64,000 nucleotides of DNA from Sedimentibacter sp. MB35-C1 (GTDB lineage: Bacteria > Bacillota > Clostridia > Tissierellales > Sedimentibacteraceae). The notes beneath the pieces were generated by a model that had not been told where the DNA came from, searched no databases, and saw nothing but the letters and a program-made list of their open reading frames with translations. The position numbers and the translations under genes were made by a program. The stretch spans positions 248,001 to 312,000 of the forward strand of contig NZ_CP133188.1 of the NCBI RefSeq assembly GCF_030913635.1. The letters run 5' to 3'. Position 1 is the first letter of the stretch. The number at the start of each line of letters is the position of its first letter. Below, one piece after another: positions 54,695-64,000 of this stretch.

Positions 54695-55582
54695 GTGAAA
54701 AAAACGCCCTCAAAATACATAGTACTGATAGGAACATTTTTTACATCTCTATCATCAATCATAATCAGATATTCAGATGCTCCTGCGCTGGTTATTTCCG
54801 CATATAGGATGCTTTTTACATCGCTGATGCTTCTTATTCCCGTAATCATAAACAGCAGAAGTGAATTTAAAAAAATATCAAAAAAAGAATACGGATTATG
54901 TGCCGTCAGCGGTATTTTTTTGGCACTTCATTTTGCTTCGTGGATTACATCTATTAAGATGACCACTATTGCGAACTCTACAATACTTGTTTCATGCAGT
55001 CCGATATTTGTAGCATTGGCAAATTACTTTATAACTAAAGAGAAACTCAGCAGGAAAATGTATATAGGCATCTCATTGTCACTGGCAGGCACTATCATAA
55101 TAGCCCTTGGATCATCAGGCGATGCTGCCGGCAGTACCATGCTTGGAAACATACTTGCATTCCTGGGAGCAATCTTTGTAGCCTTCTACCTTGTCATAGG
55201 CGGAATTGTCAGAAAAAACATAAGCGCCGGAGTATATGTATTCATTGTTTATACATCTTCTTCATTAGTTTTGTTTTTCATGTGTATGGTTTCTAAAACA
55301 CCCATATATCCATACGCTCCAAAAGAATTCCTTCTGTTTGCGGCTTTGGCATTCTTCTGTTCAATACTTGGGCATACCCTATACAATTACATGATCAAGT
55401 ATGTTTCATCAACTTTGATTTCTGTTTCAACACTGAGCGAACCTATTTTTGCAAGTATACTAGCATTGTTCATTTTCAATGAAATGCCTTCTATTTATAC
55501 CCTTTCAGGAGGCATAATAATTATATACGGAATATTTTATTACCTTACGGCACAAAATAAAGAAATTAAATCAACAGATTAA
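54695..55582 (+). CDS. EamA/DMT family transporter
   Basis: 295 residues, ten hydrophobic helices in two EamA repeats, e.g. 'AYRMLFTSLMLLIPVII' and 'STLISVSTLSEPIFASILAL'. Members export or import metabolites such as amino acids; the substrate is unknown. It is followed at 13 bp by an O-antigen-ligase-like gene, so the two may share a transcript. Confidence 0.9.
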   Translation: MKKTPSKYIVLIGTFFTSLSSIIIRYSDAPALVISAYRMLFTSLMLLIPVIINSRSEFKKISKKEYGLCAVSGIFLALHFASWITSIKMTTIANSTILVSCSPIFVALANYFITKEKLSRKMYIGISLSLAGTIIIALGSSGDAAGSTMLGNILAFLGAIFVAFYLVIGGIVRKNISAGVYVFIVYTSSSLVLFFMCMVSKTPIYPYAPKEFLLFAALAFFCSILGHTLYNYMIKYVSSTLISVSTLSEPIFASILALFIFNEMPSIYTLSGGIIIIYGIFYYLTAQNKEIKSTD

Positions 55583-55595
55583 CTAAGGAACTAAA

Positions 55596-56786
55596 ATGAA
55601 TTACGAAATTACAAACCTACGCGTTACAGAAAAAGCAACTTCAAAATTGCATTTAAAACAGCTTTTACTGTTAATTTTATCAACTATTTTCATTCCTGCT
55701 GCTTATGTATATGTTTCAGCTATTCTTATATCAGAGCTTTTGAGCAAAAAAGTCAGTATTAATAAACAGTTTTCATCACTTTTAATATATGCATATATGT
55801 TAATTGGTTTAACAGCATCTGAGTATAAATTAGTATCCGCATTTTTTGTACTATTAATTTTTTTATGCTGTTATTCTTATAATTTGTTTAGCGCAGCGGA
55901 ATCAGATTGCATGGAAGCAGCTGTAAAATTATTTTATCTTGTATCAATGGTTGTGTTTTTTATAGGTGTTTTGCAATATATAAATCCGGAATTCACCATA
56001 CCGTCTAAGTGGGTTTCAAGTAGCTATAGCGTTAACAAACGAATTTATTCAACCTTTTTTAATCCTAATGTTTTTGGATTTTATATAAACTTTATTATAT
56101 TGCTGAGTATAGAAAAACTTAACTTTAAAAAGCCAGGTCTGGAGCTGATAATATTTTCGGCAGGTATATTCTGCTTATTTTTGACATTTTCAAGAACCGC
56201 GTGGATATCTATTGTAGCCGCGTTAATTATTACTTCCCTGTTTAACAGAAAGCGCCTAAAATTTGCACTGATAATTTCTTTGGCAATATTTTGCCTCGAT
56301 GCACTTCTGGGAACAGGTCGGGCAAACCCCTCAAATGCAGTAGCAGACAGTTCTTTTTTATACAGAATAGAAGTGTGGAAGGCATGCATTGAAATAATAA
56401 AGGATAATTTTATATCAGGAATAGGGTTCGGAACCTTGTCCAAACATATTGCTGATTATTCTACTGTTGTGAGCACGGGAATAGAGCACAGCCACAGCAT
56501 TTATTTACAAGTTTTTACCGAAACCGGAATATTGGGTTTTTCTTTATTTATAATTTTATTATTAAATATTATCAAATTTTTTAAAAACAATTTATTTAAG
56601 AAACATAATTCTCATTTCATTACTGCATTTTCTGTATTTGTAATGACAATGATTCACGGTCTGGTTGATTCCGTACCTCTCACGCCTCAAATTATGATGA
56701 TATTGAGCATATATGCAGGAATTATAAGCTCACTGCACACATTTGAACGCTCTAATAAGAGCATTAAATTACCTCTTATAAATTAA
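55596..56786 (+). CDS. O-antigen ligase family membrane protein (Wzy_C)
   Basis: 396 residues with ten or more hydrophobic helices and the Wzy_C-type loop 'FGTLSKHIADYSTVVSTGIEHSHSIYLQVFTETGILGF', here with 'RTAWISIVAALI' before it. Members join or polymerise sugar chains at the membrane. No glycosyltransferase genes are close, so the acceptor is unknown. It converges on the regulator gene at 56794 with a 7-bp gap and no terminator seen. Confidence 0.82.
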   Translation: MNYEITNLRVTEKATSKLHLKQLLLLILSTIFIPAAYVYVSAILISELLSKKVSINKQFSSLLIYAYMLIGLTASEYKLVSAFFVLLIFLCCYSYNLFSAAESDCMEAAVKLFYLVSMVVFFIGVLQYINPEFTIPSKWVSSSYSVNKRIYSTFFNPNVFGFYINFIILLSIEKLNFKKPGLELIIFSAGIFCLFLTFSRTAWISIVAALIITSLFNRKRLKFALIISLAIFCLDALLGTGRANPSNAVADSSFLYRIEVWKACIEIIKDNFISGIGFGTLSKHIADYSTVVSTGIEHSHSIYLQVFTETGILGFSLFIILLLNIIKFFKNNLFKKHNSHFITAFSVFVMTMIHGLVDSVPLTPQIMMILSIYAGIISSLHTFERSNKSIKLPLIN

Positions 56787-56793
56787 GACATCC

Positions 56794-58167
56794 TCATTCA
56801 ATATATGCTGACAGTCTGTCTGCTGACAGTTTAATACATGAGGACTTTTCTATTATTGAATCCATGTATCTTTCAAATATTTTGATTATAGATTTTTCTG
56901 TAGAATAATAGAAATTATATGATGTTTCATCGGTATAAATATTTGTATTACCTACCGCAATCGAAGTGGGAGTAAGGAACACAGATGGCGTTTCACAACA
57001 TAACCTGTTAAAATCAATAGTGTCTGAAATGGAATAGAATTCAATATTTTCATTTTCCCTCATACAGCTGCATATGTTCAAAATATGTTCTTTAACCTGA
57101 TCCTTGGTAAACACATGTTTTTTCCCGCCTATTTCTATGCGCCCGGTATTGATATAGTGTGAAAGAAGAGATTCATAAACTAGTATTTTTATATTATAAT
57201 GCCTGGTATATTTATCAAAAATATTGCTCACTTGCTCGAGATATTCCACATGCTCACTCCACTCTTCGCCTTTTATATTAAGTTCGTTATTTTCAATTAA
57301 ACCACATATAACGTTCTTTGGAATAAAAACTGCCGGGGATTCCGAAAACAATATGCTCTGGTTGTCCTGCATAAACTGATTCATCTGTACATTTGTTTTC
57401 CTCAGGGAAATCGGCATGGCATAGCTTAATATTTTCTCCATGTGGCGAACAATTAAATTATAACTACTGGAAATGGATTGAATATATTTTTCATTAAAGC
57501 TGTAGTAGCACAAGAAAACCACGTTTTCCAGACTAACCACATTCATAGCAATGGCGTCGTTAATGACTAGAATTTGAGGTATTTCTTCTTTTTGTTTATA
57601 TATATTGAAATCAATAAAATAATTTCGCGAAATTAAAGAAATAAAGTTATTGCAAAATATTAAAGGGTCATAAGGATACCCGTCAAATGAGGCACACATG
57701 TTTATTTTTAAGCTTTCCAGATTCATTTTATGCAGCTTGGTAATAATATCTTCAATGTGATATTCAAATCTCTGAAAAAGATTAAGCGTAGTATTGATAG
57801 TTATATTCCTAATTCCGGAATATTCAAGCTGCTGCAGCACCTCAACAATTAAATCCGTTACATCCGAATCCGAAGTAATCACGGAAATGCTTTTACTCAT
57901 ATTGCTTTCCATCTTGGAAAATCCCAGATCTGAATAATAAGCATTTTTTAAATTAATTTTTATTTCATCCGTATCTGTTCCCTCTGAAAGTATGCCTGAA
58001 AGCTTTTCGCAAATAGAATCAATGCTTTTTTGTGAAGGAAGGTTTTTGCCTGAAATCCACTTACTTAAATATGTAGGATCGTACCCAAGCTTTTGAGAAA
58101 TAATTTTTTCTTTTGTTCCTTTTTCGGTTATCAACTTTTTTAATAAATTCCCAAACTGGTTATTCAT
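56794..58167 (-). CDS. XRE-type helix-turn-helix regulator with large unknown C-terminal domain
   Basis: 457 residues. An XRE-like DNA-binding domain fills residues about 5-60 ('LGYDPTYLSKWISGKNLPSQ'). The remaining 390 residues are not recognised; they are alpha/beta-like with scattered Ile/Phe/Tyr and no TPR pattern. It is divergent from a YkvI-like transporter and kynureninase across a 407-bp region with inverted repeats, which suggests it controls them. The C-terminal part may sense kynurenine, tryptophan or a related compound; this is inference. Confidence 0.75.
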   Translation of the reverse strand: MNNQFGNLLKKLITEKGTKEKIISQKLGYDPTYLSKWISGKNLPSQKSIDSICEKLSGILSEGTDTDEIKINLKNAYYSDLGFSKMESNMSKSISVITSDSDVTDLIVEVLQQLEYSGIRNITINTTLNLFQRFEYHIEDIITKLHKMNLESLKINMCASFDGYPYDPLIFCNNFISLISRNYFIDFNIYKQKEEIPQILVINDAIAMNVVSLENVVFLCYYSFNEKYIQSISSSYNLIVRHMEKILSYAMPISLRKTNVQMNQFMQDNQSILFSESPAVFIPKNVICGLIENNELNIKGEEWSEHVEYLEQVSNIFDKYTRHYNIKILVYESLLSHYINTGRIEIGGKKHVFTKDQVKEHILNICSCMRENENIEFYSISDTIDFNRLCCETPSVFLTPTSIAVGNTNIYTDETSYNFYYSTEKSIIKIFERYMDSIIEKSSCIKLSADRLSAYIE

Positions 58168-58331
58168 AACAATACTTTCCTTTCAATTTAATTATTTCAC
58201 CCAATACAAATTTATAATAAAAATGTTTTCTGTGTTTATATACAAATAATTAATGATACATACATGCATATCAAATTAACCCTATTATACCATAAAAATA
58301 TAATTAATGAATAAAATTTATATTATTGAAA

Positions 58332-58384
58332 AAATTGAATTCAATTTAATGCATATTAGTTCCATAGAATTCAATTCACTTATA
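58332..58384. promoter_or_regulatory. candidate operator: paired GAATTC-centred repeats
   Basis: AAATTGAATTCAATTT (58332-58347) is a perfect palindrome, and TTGAATTC (58335-58342) repeats inverted as GAATTCAA (58377-58384). It lies in the 407-bp gap between the divergent regulator and transporter. No firm promoter box could be set; the rest of the gap is AT-rich without a gene. Confidence 0.5.
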
Positions 58385-58574
58385 TGTTAGCATAAAAACA
58401 TGAGGAAATCCAGGGTACTTATTTTTTTATATTACAATAAGCTAAATTCATTTAAAAGTGCTGCTCAGACAGGTTATAACCATAAGCACTGATTGTTGTT
58501 TTAATGATAACGTATGCAATTTATATTAAATGATAATTTTCCTCAAAAATCTTAAAACTAAAAGGAGGAAGCAG

Positions 58575-59696
58575 ATGAATACCAGTAAAATAAGCATCCC
58601 TCAAGTTATAGCAATAGGCGGGGCATTCATGGGGTTTGTAATCGGTTCAAGTTTTGCATCAGGGCAGGAATGCATGCAATATTTTTCAGGACATGGAGTA
58701 TGGGGAAGTATTGGAGCAGGTATAATAGCAGTTATATTGTACGCATGGTTCTGTGTAGTAATTATTGAGGATGGAAGAAATTTAAAATTAGCTCAAACAA
58801 ATAAAATGTTTGAATTTTACTTAGGAAAATATTTGGGGAAATTTTGCGAATGGTTTACACCTATTATGTTGTTTCTTGTATATGCACTAATGATTTCGGC
58901 AGCAGGTTCAACGTTTGAAGAATACTACGGTTTTAACGGTAATATAGGAAGAATTATAATGATAGCAGCTTCATTGACAACAGTTCTCCTTGGGCTGAAA
59001 AATTTAGTTAAAATTGTAGGATATATTTCACCGTTTATTTTGACAGGAACTATAATAATAGGCATTCTTGCCATAGTAAAAAACCCCCAAGGCATCAAAG
59101 AAGCTGATCAAGTTCTTAACACAATAGAAGTTCACAGCAATTTCAGCAACTGGATCGTTTCCGGATTATTGTATGCAGCTTACACCGTAACAGGTGTGGT
59201 TCCTTATCTTGCAGGTATAGGAGCTACTACGGCAACAAGCAAAAAGAATGCCGTTATCGGCGGTCTTTTCGGAAGCATCGCATTTTTGATAGCTGTTATG
59301 ATTTTAAATTTTGGACTTCTTGCTAATATTGACAGTGTCTACAACTTGGAGATACCTTCGCTTTACGTAGCCGCTCAAGTCAGCCCTGTATTTGGTAAAA
59401 TATTTGCTGTTATGCTTATATTGGGAATTTACACCACAGCAGTTCCAATGATGTTTACGGCATGTAACAAGGTATCAGAAAATGAAAAAAGCATTAAATA
59501 TCGAATTGCTGCAATTGTGACCGCTATAGCGGGTTTCTTCGGCGGTCAGCTGTCATTTTCAACTATGGTTGGAATTATTTATCCTATTTCCGGTTATGTA
59601 GGACTTATTATATTTGCCGGAATGGTATATACAAAATATATCAAAAAAAGAAGTTATGAGGAATTTTTAACTACAATAGGTGAAAGAAACATTTAA
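58575..59696 (+). CDS. YkvI-like family membrane transporter
   Basis: 373 residues, about ten hydrophobic helices, beginning 'SIPQVIAIGGAFMGFVIGSSFASGQE', the opening found in YkvI family transporters distantly related to branched-chain and aromatic amino acid carriers. ATG at 58575 with a perfect AAAGGAGGAAGCAG; a longer in-frame ATG at 58530 lacks a site. It precedes kynureninase by 34 bp, so kynurenine or tryptophan is a plausible substrate. Confidence 0.82.
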   Translation: MNTSKISIPQVIAIGGAFMGFVIGSSFASGQECMQYFSGHGVWGSIGAGIIAVILYAWFCVVIIEDGRNLKLAQTNKMFEFYLGKYLGKFCEWFTPIMLFLVYALMISAAGSTFEEYYGFNGNIGRIIMIAASLTTVLLGLKNLVKIVGYISPFILTGTIIIGILAIVKNPQGIKEADQVLNTIEVHSNFSNWIVSGLLYAAYTVTGVVPYLAGIGATTATSKKNAVIGGLFGSIAFLIAVMILNFGLLANIDSVYNLEIPSLYVAAQVSPVFGKIFAVMLILGIYTTAVPMMFTACNKVSENEKSIKYRIAAIVTAIAGFFGGQLSFSTMVGIIYPISGYVGLIIFAGMVYTKYIKKRSYEEFLTTIGERNI

Positions 59697-59730
59697 ATAT
59701 ATTATTAATAATAATTAGGAGGAAAAGATA

Positions 59731-61014
59731 ATGTATAATTTTGAACTTACTAGAGAATTTGCAAAGAAAATGGATAAGGAAGATAAACTGTCAAAATACA
59801 AAGAGCGCTTCTATATCAATGAAGGTGAAATTTATATGGATGGCAATTCATGCGGATTGTGCAGCAAGGATGCAGAAGAAACCTTATTTCAAGCTTTAAA
59901 AGTATGGAAGGAAATGGGGATAGGTGTTTGGACTGAAGGCGGGTATTTTTTATACCAGGATAAACTGGGGGCTATGATGGCTCCACTTATAAATGCAGAT
60001 CCTGAAGAAGTTACATGCGGAAACAGCACTACGGTTAATATACATCAGTGCATTCACACATTTTACAAACCGACACCTGAGAGAAACAAAATCATCATGG
60101 ATGATATTAATTTCCCAACGGATAAATATGCCGTAATGAGTGACATCAGAGCTCGCGGATATGATCCGAATGAATGCCTAAAGGTAGTGAAAAGCCGTGA
60201 CGGAGAATACATCTATGAAGATGATATTATCGACGCTATGACTGATGATGTTTGCATAGTATTGCTTCCTTCAGTGCTTTACAGATCTGCTCAGCTTGTA
60301 GACATGGAAAGAATATCAAAAGAAGCCCACAAAAGAGGGATTTATGTAGGATTCGACCTTTGTCACTCAATCGGTGCAGTACCCCATGATTTTAAGAAAA
60401 TTGACCCCGATTTTGCTATATGGTGCGATTATAAATATTTAAACGGCGGTCCAGGAGCCATAGCGGGATTGTATATAAACAAAAATCATTTCGGCATGAA
60501 GCCTGGTCTTGCCGGATGGCAAGGAAACAAAAAGGAAACTCAATTCAACCTGTCTCAGGACTTTGAGCATGCAGAATACGCAGGAGGATGGCAGATTGGC
60601 ACTCAACCTATTTTATCCATGGCACCTATTGAAGGCTCACTAAAAATAATAAACGAAGCAGGGCCTGAAGCTATCAGAGAAAAATCATTAAAAATTACAG
60701 CTTACATGATGTATTTAATTGATGAAAAGCTTGCAAAATATGGTTTTGGAGTAGGCAGCCCAAGAAAAGATGCAGTTAGAGGTGGGCATGTTGCTTTAAC
60801 GCATGCCGATGCTTTAAGAATTAACGAAGCATTTAAGGCCAACAAAATAATACCTGATTTCAGATATCCAAACGTAATAAGACTGGCACCTGCACCTTTA
60901 TATGTCTCTTATGAAGATGTTTTCGAAATGACAGAAAGAATCATAAAAATCATGGAAAATAAAGAATATGAAAAATATGAAAGCGAAGAATGTGGAAAAA
61001 ACTCTGTAAAATAG
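59731..61014 (+). CDS. kynU: kynureninase
   Basis: 427-residue PLP enzyme (aminotransferase class V fold). Splits L-kynurenine to anthranilate and L-alanine. 'YMDGNSCGLCSKDAEETL' near the start, 'DLCHSIGAVPHDFKKI' holding the PLP-binding Asp/His, the catalytic Lys in 'WCDYKYLNGGPGAIAGLYI' near residue 235 and 'GWQIGTQPILSMAPIEGSL' are family features. The tail beyond 'MTERIIKIME' is acidic and short. No other kynurenine-pathway gene is in the window. Confidence 0.93.
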   Translation: MYNFELTREFAKKMDKEDKLSKYKERFYINEGEIYMDGNSCGLCSKDAEETLFQALKVWKEMGIGVWTEGGYFLYQDKLGAMMAPLINADPEEVTCGNSTTVNIHQCIHTFYKPTPERNKIIMDDINFPTDKYAVMSDIRARGYDPNECLKVVKSRDGEYIYEDDIIDAMTDDVCIVLLPSVLYRSAQLVDMERISKEAHKRGIYVGFDLCHSIGAVPHDFKKIDPDFAIWCDYKYLNGGPGAIAGLYINKNHFGMKPGLAGWQGNKKETQFNLSQDFEHAEYAGGWQIGTQPILSMAPIEGSLKIINEAGPEAIREKSLKITAYMMYLIDEKLAKYGFGVGSPRKDAVRGGHVALTHADALRINEAFKANKIIPDFRYPNVIRLAPAPLYVSYEDVFEMTERIIKIMENKEYEKYESEECGKNSVK

Positions 61015-61031
61015 CTTTCTGTTGCAAATAT

Positions 61032-61062
61032 AAAAAATTCAGGCTGAGCCTGAATTTTTTTG
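61032..61062. terminator. bidirectional terminator between kynU and pyrG
   Basis: AAATTCAGGC-TGA-GCCTGAATTT with A-run before and T-run after; genes converge. Confidence 0.85.
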
Positions 61063-61068
61063 TTTTAA

Positions 61069-62673
61069 CTATTTTTTATTTTCAATTGATGCTTTGATAA
61101 GCCCTTTGAACAAAGGATGACTTCTGGTAGGTCTTGATTTAAATTCAGGGTGGAATTGTGCAGCAACAAACCACGGATGATCCTTAAGTTCCACAATTTC
61201 AACAAGCTTATTGTCAGGAGATGTTCCTGAAATTATCAGGCCGTTTTCCTCACATACTTTTCTGTATTCATTGTTGAACTCGTACCTGTGTCTATGTCTT
61301 TCATTTATCATATCCGCACCGCCGTATGCTTCCTTAGTCTTTGTACCTTCAGTAAGTCTGCACGGATAGCTTCCCAATCTCATGGTTCCGCCTTTGTTTT
61401 CAATATCTTTCTGATCATTCATTATATCTATTAATGGATACTTTGTTTCTGCGTTAAATTCTGTACTGTCCGCATCGCTGTAATTTAAAACATCTCTTGC
61501 AAATTCAACGACTGCCATCTGCATTCCAAGGCATATACCTAAGAATGGTATTTTGTTTTCACGAGCATATCTTGCAGCAAGTATTTTTCCATCTATTCCT
61601 CTGTCTCCAAATCCGCCTGGAACCAATATTCCATCACTGCCTTCAAGCATCTGTTTGTAATTTTCTTCATTCACTTCTTCGGAATGAACCCAGTTAATTT
61701 CAACATCTGAAGAGTTGTCTATACCCGCATGTCTCAATGCCTCAGCAACCGAAAGATACGCATCTTTCAGTTCAACATATTTTCCCACCAGCGCAATTTT
61801 CACGCTATGCTTAGCATTCTTAGAACAATGAACCATATCGTTCCATTCTGTCAAGTCAGGTTCCTTACAATTCAGTCCGAATTTTTCGCAAACTATTTTT
61901 GCAAGACCTTCCTTCTCCAGCAGCAATGGTATATCATACAGTGAATCAGCATCACTGTTTTGTATTACATTTTGCTTTTCGACATTACAGAACAGTGCAA
62001 TTTTAGCCTTTAGATCCATACTTATTTCTTTTTCTGACCTGCACACCAAAATATCAGGCTGTATTCCTATACTCAGCAGCTCCTTAACACTGTGCTGCGT
62101 TGGTTTTGTCTTAAGTTCTCCGGCTTTTGTCAGATAAGGAAGCAGTGTAACATGTATATACATAATATTTTCTCTGCCAACTTCATATCTGATCTGGCGA
62201 ATAGCTTCCAAAAATGGTTGACTTTCAATATCTCCCACTGTGCCGCCTATTTCTGTTATAACAACATCTACATCATTAACAGCTGCAACTCTTTTAAACA
62301 TGTGTTTAATTTCGTTTGTAATGTGAGGAATTACCTGTACAGTTCCTCCAAGGTAGTCTCCTCTTCTCTCTTTGTTCAGAACAGACCAGTAAATTTTACC
62401 GGATGTTATACTTGAATATTTTGTCAAATCTATATCAACTATTCTTTCGTAGTGCCCCAAGTCCAGATCTGTTTCGGCACCGTCATCAGTAACATACACT
62501 TCACCATGCTGGTAAGGACTCATTGTTCCTGGGTCCACGTTGAGATATGGATCAAACTTCTGAAGTGTAACTTTTAACCCTCTTGCTTTCAGCAACCTTC
62601 CCAATGATGCTGCTGTAATTCCTTTCCCCAGTGATGATACAACTCCTCCTGTTACAAAAATGTATTTTGGCAT
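61069..62673 (-). CDS. pyrG: CTP synthase
   Basis: 534 residues. UTP + ATP + glutamine to CTP. N-terminal synthetase domain opens '[20 protein letters not shown]' with the P-loop, then '[21 protein letters not shown]'; the glutamine amidotransferase domain has the catalytic Cys in '[12 protein letters not shown]' near residue 380 and the His/Glu pair in '[10 protein letters not shown]' near the end. All key elements are intact. Its leader holds an A10 run and hairpin near the promoter. Confidence 0.96.
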   Translation of the reverse strand: MPKYIFVTGGVVSSLGKGITAASLGRLLKARGLKVTLQKFDPYLNVDPGTMSPYQHGEVYVTDDGAETDLDLGHYERIVDIDLTKYSSITSGKIYWSVLNKERRGDYLGGTVQVIPHITNEIKHMFKRVAAVNDVDVVITEIGGTVGDIESQPFLEAIRQIRYEVGRENIMYIHVTLLPYLTKAGELKTKPTQHSVKELLSIGIQPDILVCRSEKEISMDLKAKIALFCNVEKQNVIQNSDADSLYDIPLLLEKEGLAKIVCEKFGLNCKEPDLTEWNDMVHCSKNAKHSVKIALVGKYVELKDAYLSVAEALRHAGIDNSSDVEINWVHSEEVNEENYKQMLEGSDGILVPGGFGDRGIDGKILAARYARENKIPFLGICLGMQMAVVEFARDVLNYSDADSTEFNAETKYPLIDIMNDQKDIENKGGTMRLGSYPCRLTEGTKTKEAYGGADMINERHRHRYEFNNEYRKVCEENGLIISGTSPDNKLVEIVELKDHPWFVAAQFHPEFKSRPTRSHPLFKGLIKASIENKK

Positions 62674-62779
62674 TTTTTCCTCCTGTAATATCCTATTATA
62701 CCGTTATACCGTTCCTTATATTTTTAATTGTACCAATTAAATTTTTATTTATAAGTACTTTCCCCTTAAACATAAAAAC

Positions 62780-62841
62780 AGAGACAAAAAAGGGGTTTTT
62801 TTTTTAGTCTCTATTATCTCTAAATATATACAGTTTGTAAA
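62780..62841 (-). promoter_or_regulatory. pyrG promoter with overlapping hairpin and A10 start region
   Basis: TTTACA (complement of 62836-62841), 17-bp spacer, GATAAT (62813-62818). The expected start falls at the beginning of a run of ten A, followed by CCCC and six T. AGAGAC/GTCTCT (62780-62812) encloses the run. The rest of the gap to 63025 is AT-rich. Confidence 0.55.
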
Positions 62842-63025
62842 GAAATTAAAATTTAAAAACAACAAATTTAGATAATTAATTTACCTTCCAATTCTATATT
62901 AAAAAAAGGAAAAGGTCAATGATTTTTTAAAATTTTTTGTATAGAAGTTGTACTAACGAAACTTATGTCGCATATACATTTATAAAAGAATGGGATTCTA
63001 TCTGTTTTTAAAGGAGGATTTTAAT

Positions 63026-64000
63026 TTGTTTAAATTAATTGGGGATACTTTTAATATTAATGAGATTATTGATTCAAGTTCTACTGAAGTTTTGTTAGAA
63101 AGCGAGTTTGCACTTCCTGATAATTCTCCGGATATAGAAAAAATTATATCAACAGAAGGTAAGGTCAAAATAAACAATTCTGAGGTTAACGACGGTTCTG
63201 TTGTTGTGGACGGAACATTAGTCTATAACATTATCTACCGTTCAAATGACGAAGATGTTTCTGTAAGCTCAATGTCGGATAAAATTCATTTTACTGAAGA
63301 AATGCCATTTGAAGAAGCAAAATTCGGAATGGAGGCACTGACAAGCGCTTATATTGATTACATAGAAGCAGAACCGCTTGAAGAAAGAAACTTCATTGTG
63401 AAAGCTGTTGTATTGCTGGATACTGATGTTATAAACAAACATCCTGTAAATTTTGTTTCAAATCTTGAATCAGACGGAACATTCCAAGCAAAAACAAAAA
63501 ACATAAAATACACCGATAAAACTGCAGAATTAGCAGAAGAAGTAAACATCAACGATGCCGTTGAGCTGAATAAAAGTTCCGGCGAAATAGCTAAAATCTT
63601 AAAGTCGGAATCTGAAATATTTATAACAAATGTTGACGTCCTGGACAATAAAATGCTAGTTGAAGGTAACTGCAAGGTTGGATTCCTTTATACAGAAGAC
63701 AATAATATTAGCGCTACAGGCCATGTGTCAGAAGAATTCCCGTTCACTCACTATCTTGAAGTCAAAAATTTAAGCGATAACATGATTAAAGAAATCGGTG
63801 TTTCTCTTAACGATATGACATATAATATTGCCGAGAACTATGACAATGAGAAAAAACTGATTGAATTCAACCTTCCATTTACAATTAATGCTGTTTTATA
63901 TGACACAGAAGAAAAAAATATAATAACAGACTGCTATTCCACTAACAGCCTGCTTAGTTTAGAATCTGACACCGTTAATCTCACATCAATAAATGACATT
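63026..64000 (+). CDS. SPOCS (DUF3794) domain protein, N-terminal part (runs off the window)
   Basis: Frame open from a TTG at 63026 to the window end, 325 codons, with a strong site (AAAGGAGGATTTTAA-TTG). The protein begins 'LFKLIGDTFNINEIIDSS' and contains repeated DUF3794 features ('FALPDNSPDIEKIISTEGKV', 'DGSVVVDGTLVYNIIY', later 'LVEGNCKVGFLYTEDN'). SPOCS proteins, often ending in LysM, occur in spore coat assembly of Clostridia. The start codon TTG and missing stop explain why simple ORF calls miss it. Confidence 0.88.
   Translation, partial: MFKLIGDTFNINEIIDSSSTEVLLESEFALPDNSPDIEKIISTEGKVKINNSEVNDGSVVVDGTLVYNIIYRSNDEDVSVSSMSDKIHFTEEMPFEEAKFGMEALTSAYIDYIEAEPLEERNFIVKAVVLLDTDVINKHPVNFVSNLESDGTFQAKTKNIKYTDKTAELAEEVNINDAVELNKSSGEIAKILKSESEIFITNVDVLDNKMLVEGNCKVGFLYTEDNNISATGHVSEEFPFTHYLEVKNLSDNMIKEIGVSLNDMTYNIAENYDNEKKLIEFNLPFTINAVLYDTEEKNIITDCYSTNSLLSLESDTVNLTSINDI

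Noticed and set aside
62780-62812. Simple terminator for an upstream reverse-strand gene
   Set aside because: No reverse-strand gene lies upstream of it; the neighbour at 63026 is on the forward strand and starts afterwards.

Overview
The window is a low-GC chromosomal segment of an anaerobic, amino-acid-fermenting, probably spore-forming Firmicute of the Clostridia/Tissierellia type (Sedimentibacter-like by gene content). The pointers are a selenocysteine-dependent betaine/glycine reductase locus, an oxygen-sensitive [FeFe] hydrogenase, pyruvate formate-lyase, a Cse60-like sporulation gene, a SPOCS/DUF3794 protein, and T-box, SAM-I and ZTP leaders. No phage, insertion sequence or CRISPR array was seen. 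The genus is an inference from gene content only.

Layout. 1-11.2 kb: an incomplete C39-like peptidase gene, a small zinc-ribbon gene, a T-box-controlled ABC transporter of the TrpXYZ type (all reverse), cca, a YibE/F membrane protein, alkaline phosphatase, a GGDEF protein and two membrane hypotheticals. 11.3-25.2 kb: the betaine reductase region, read right to left: grdI-grdH (UGA Sec), a BCCT transporter, a NuoF/GltD-like flavoprotein, an [FeFe] hydrogenase, trxB, trxA, grdA (UGA Sec), grdC and grdD, closed by a strong terminator. A divergent TetR gene faces grdI across a region with two near-identical 37-bp repeats, each carrying an AATAAGCGCGCTTATT palindrome. As read, grdA and grdC each carry one extra base that breaks the frame. 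25.3-26.7 kb: a cse60-like gene absent from simple ORF lists, a DUF898 pseudogene with an in-frame TAG, a DUF3784 protein and tRNA-Ser(GGA).

26.8-34.8 kb: a sigma-54 activator facing an AGCS Na+/amino-acid symporter and a P1-family peptidase behind a -24/-12 promoter, then DegV, an FMN reductase and a HD-GYP protein. 34.9-39.1 kb: a SAM-I riboswitch operon ybaK-tcdA-metN-metI-metQ. 39.2-42.9 kb: a universal stress protein and pflB-pflA behind a ZTP (pfl) riboswitch. 43-51.1 kb: a coiled-coil protein, DUF1858, D-cysteine-desulfhydrase-like enzyme, glutaredoxin, DUF11-like protein, a second P1 peptidase with a 2-hydroxyacid dehydrogenase, nitroreductase, DegV and GIY-YIG genes. 51.3-56.8 kb: MTA/SAH nucleosidase, a diacylglycerol-kinase-like enzyme, cardiolipin synthase, an EamA transporter and an O-antigen-ligase-like protein. 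56.8-64 kb: an XRE-type regulator divergent from a YkvI-like transporter and kynureninase, then pyrG and the start of a SPOCS-domain gene.

Working together: much of the window imports and ferments amino compounds. Betaine enters by the BCCT carrier, is reduced by GrdHI with electrons from TrxB/TrxA/GrdA, and the acetyl group leaves as acetyl phosphate through GrdCD. The hydrogenase and flavoprotein in the same gene row probably balance NAD(P)H, ferredoxin and H2. The clearest items for follow-up are that hydrogenase-containing grd locus with its two indels, the twin operator, the sigma-54 peptide/alanine module, and the kynureninase-transporter-regulator module.
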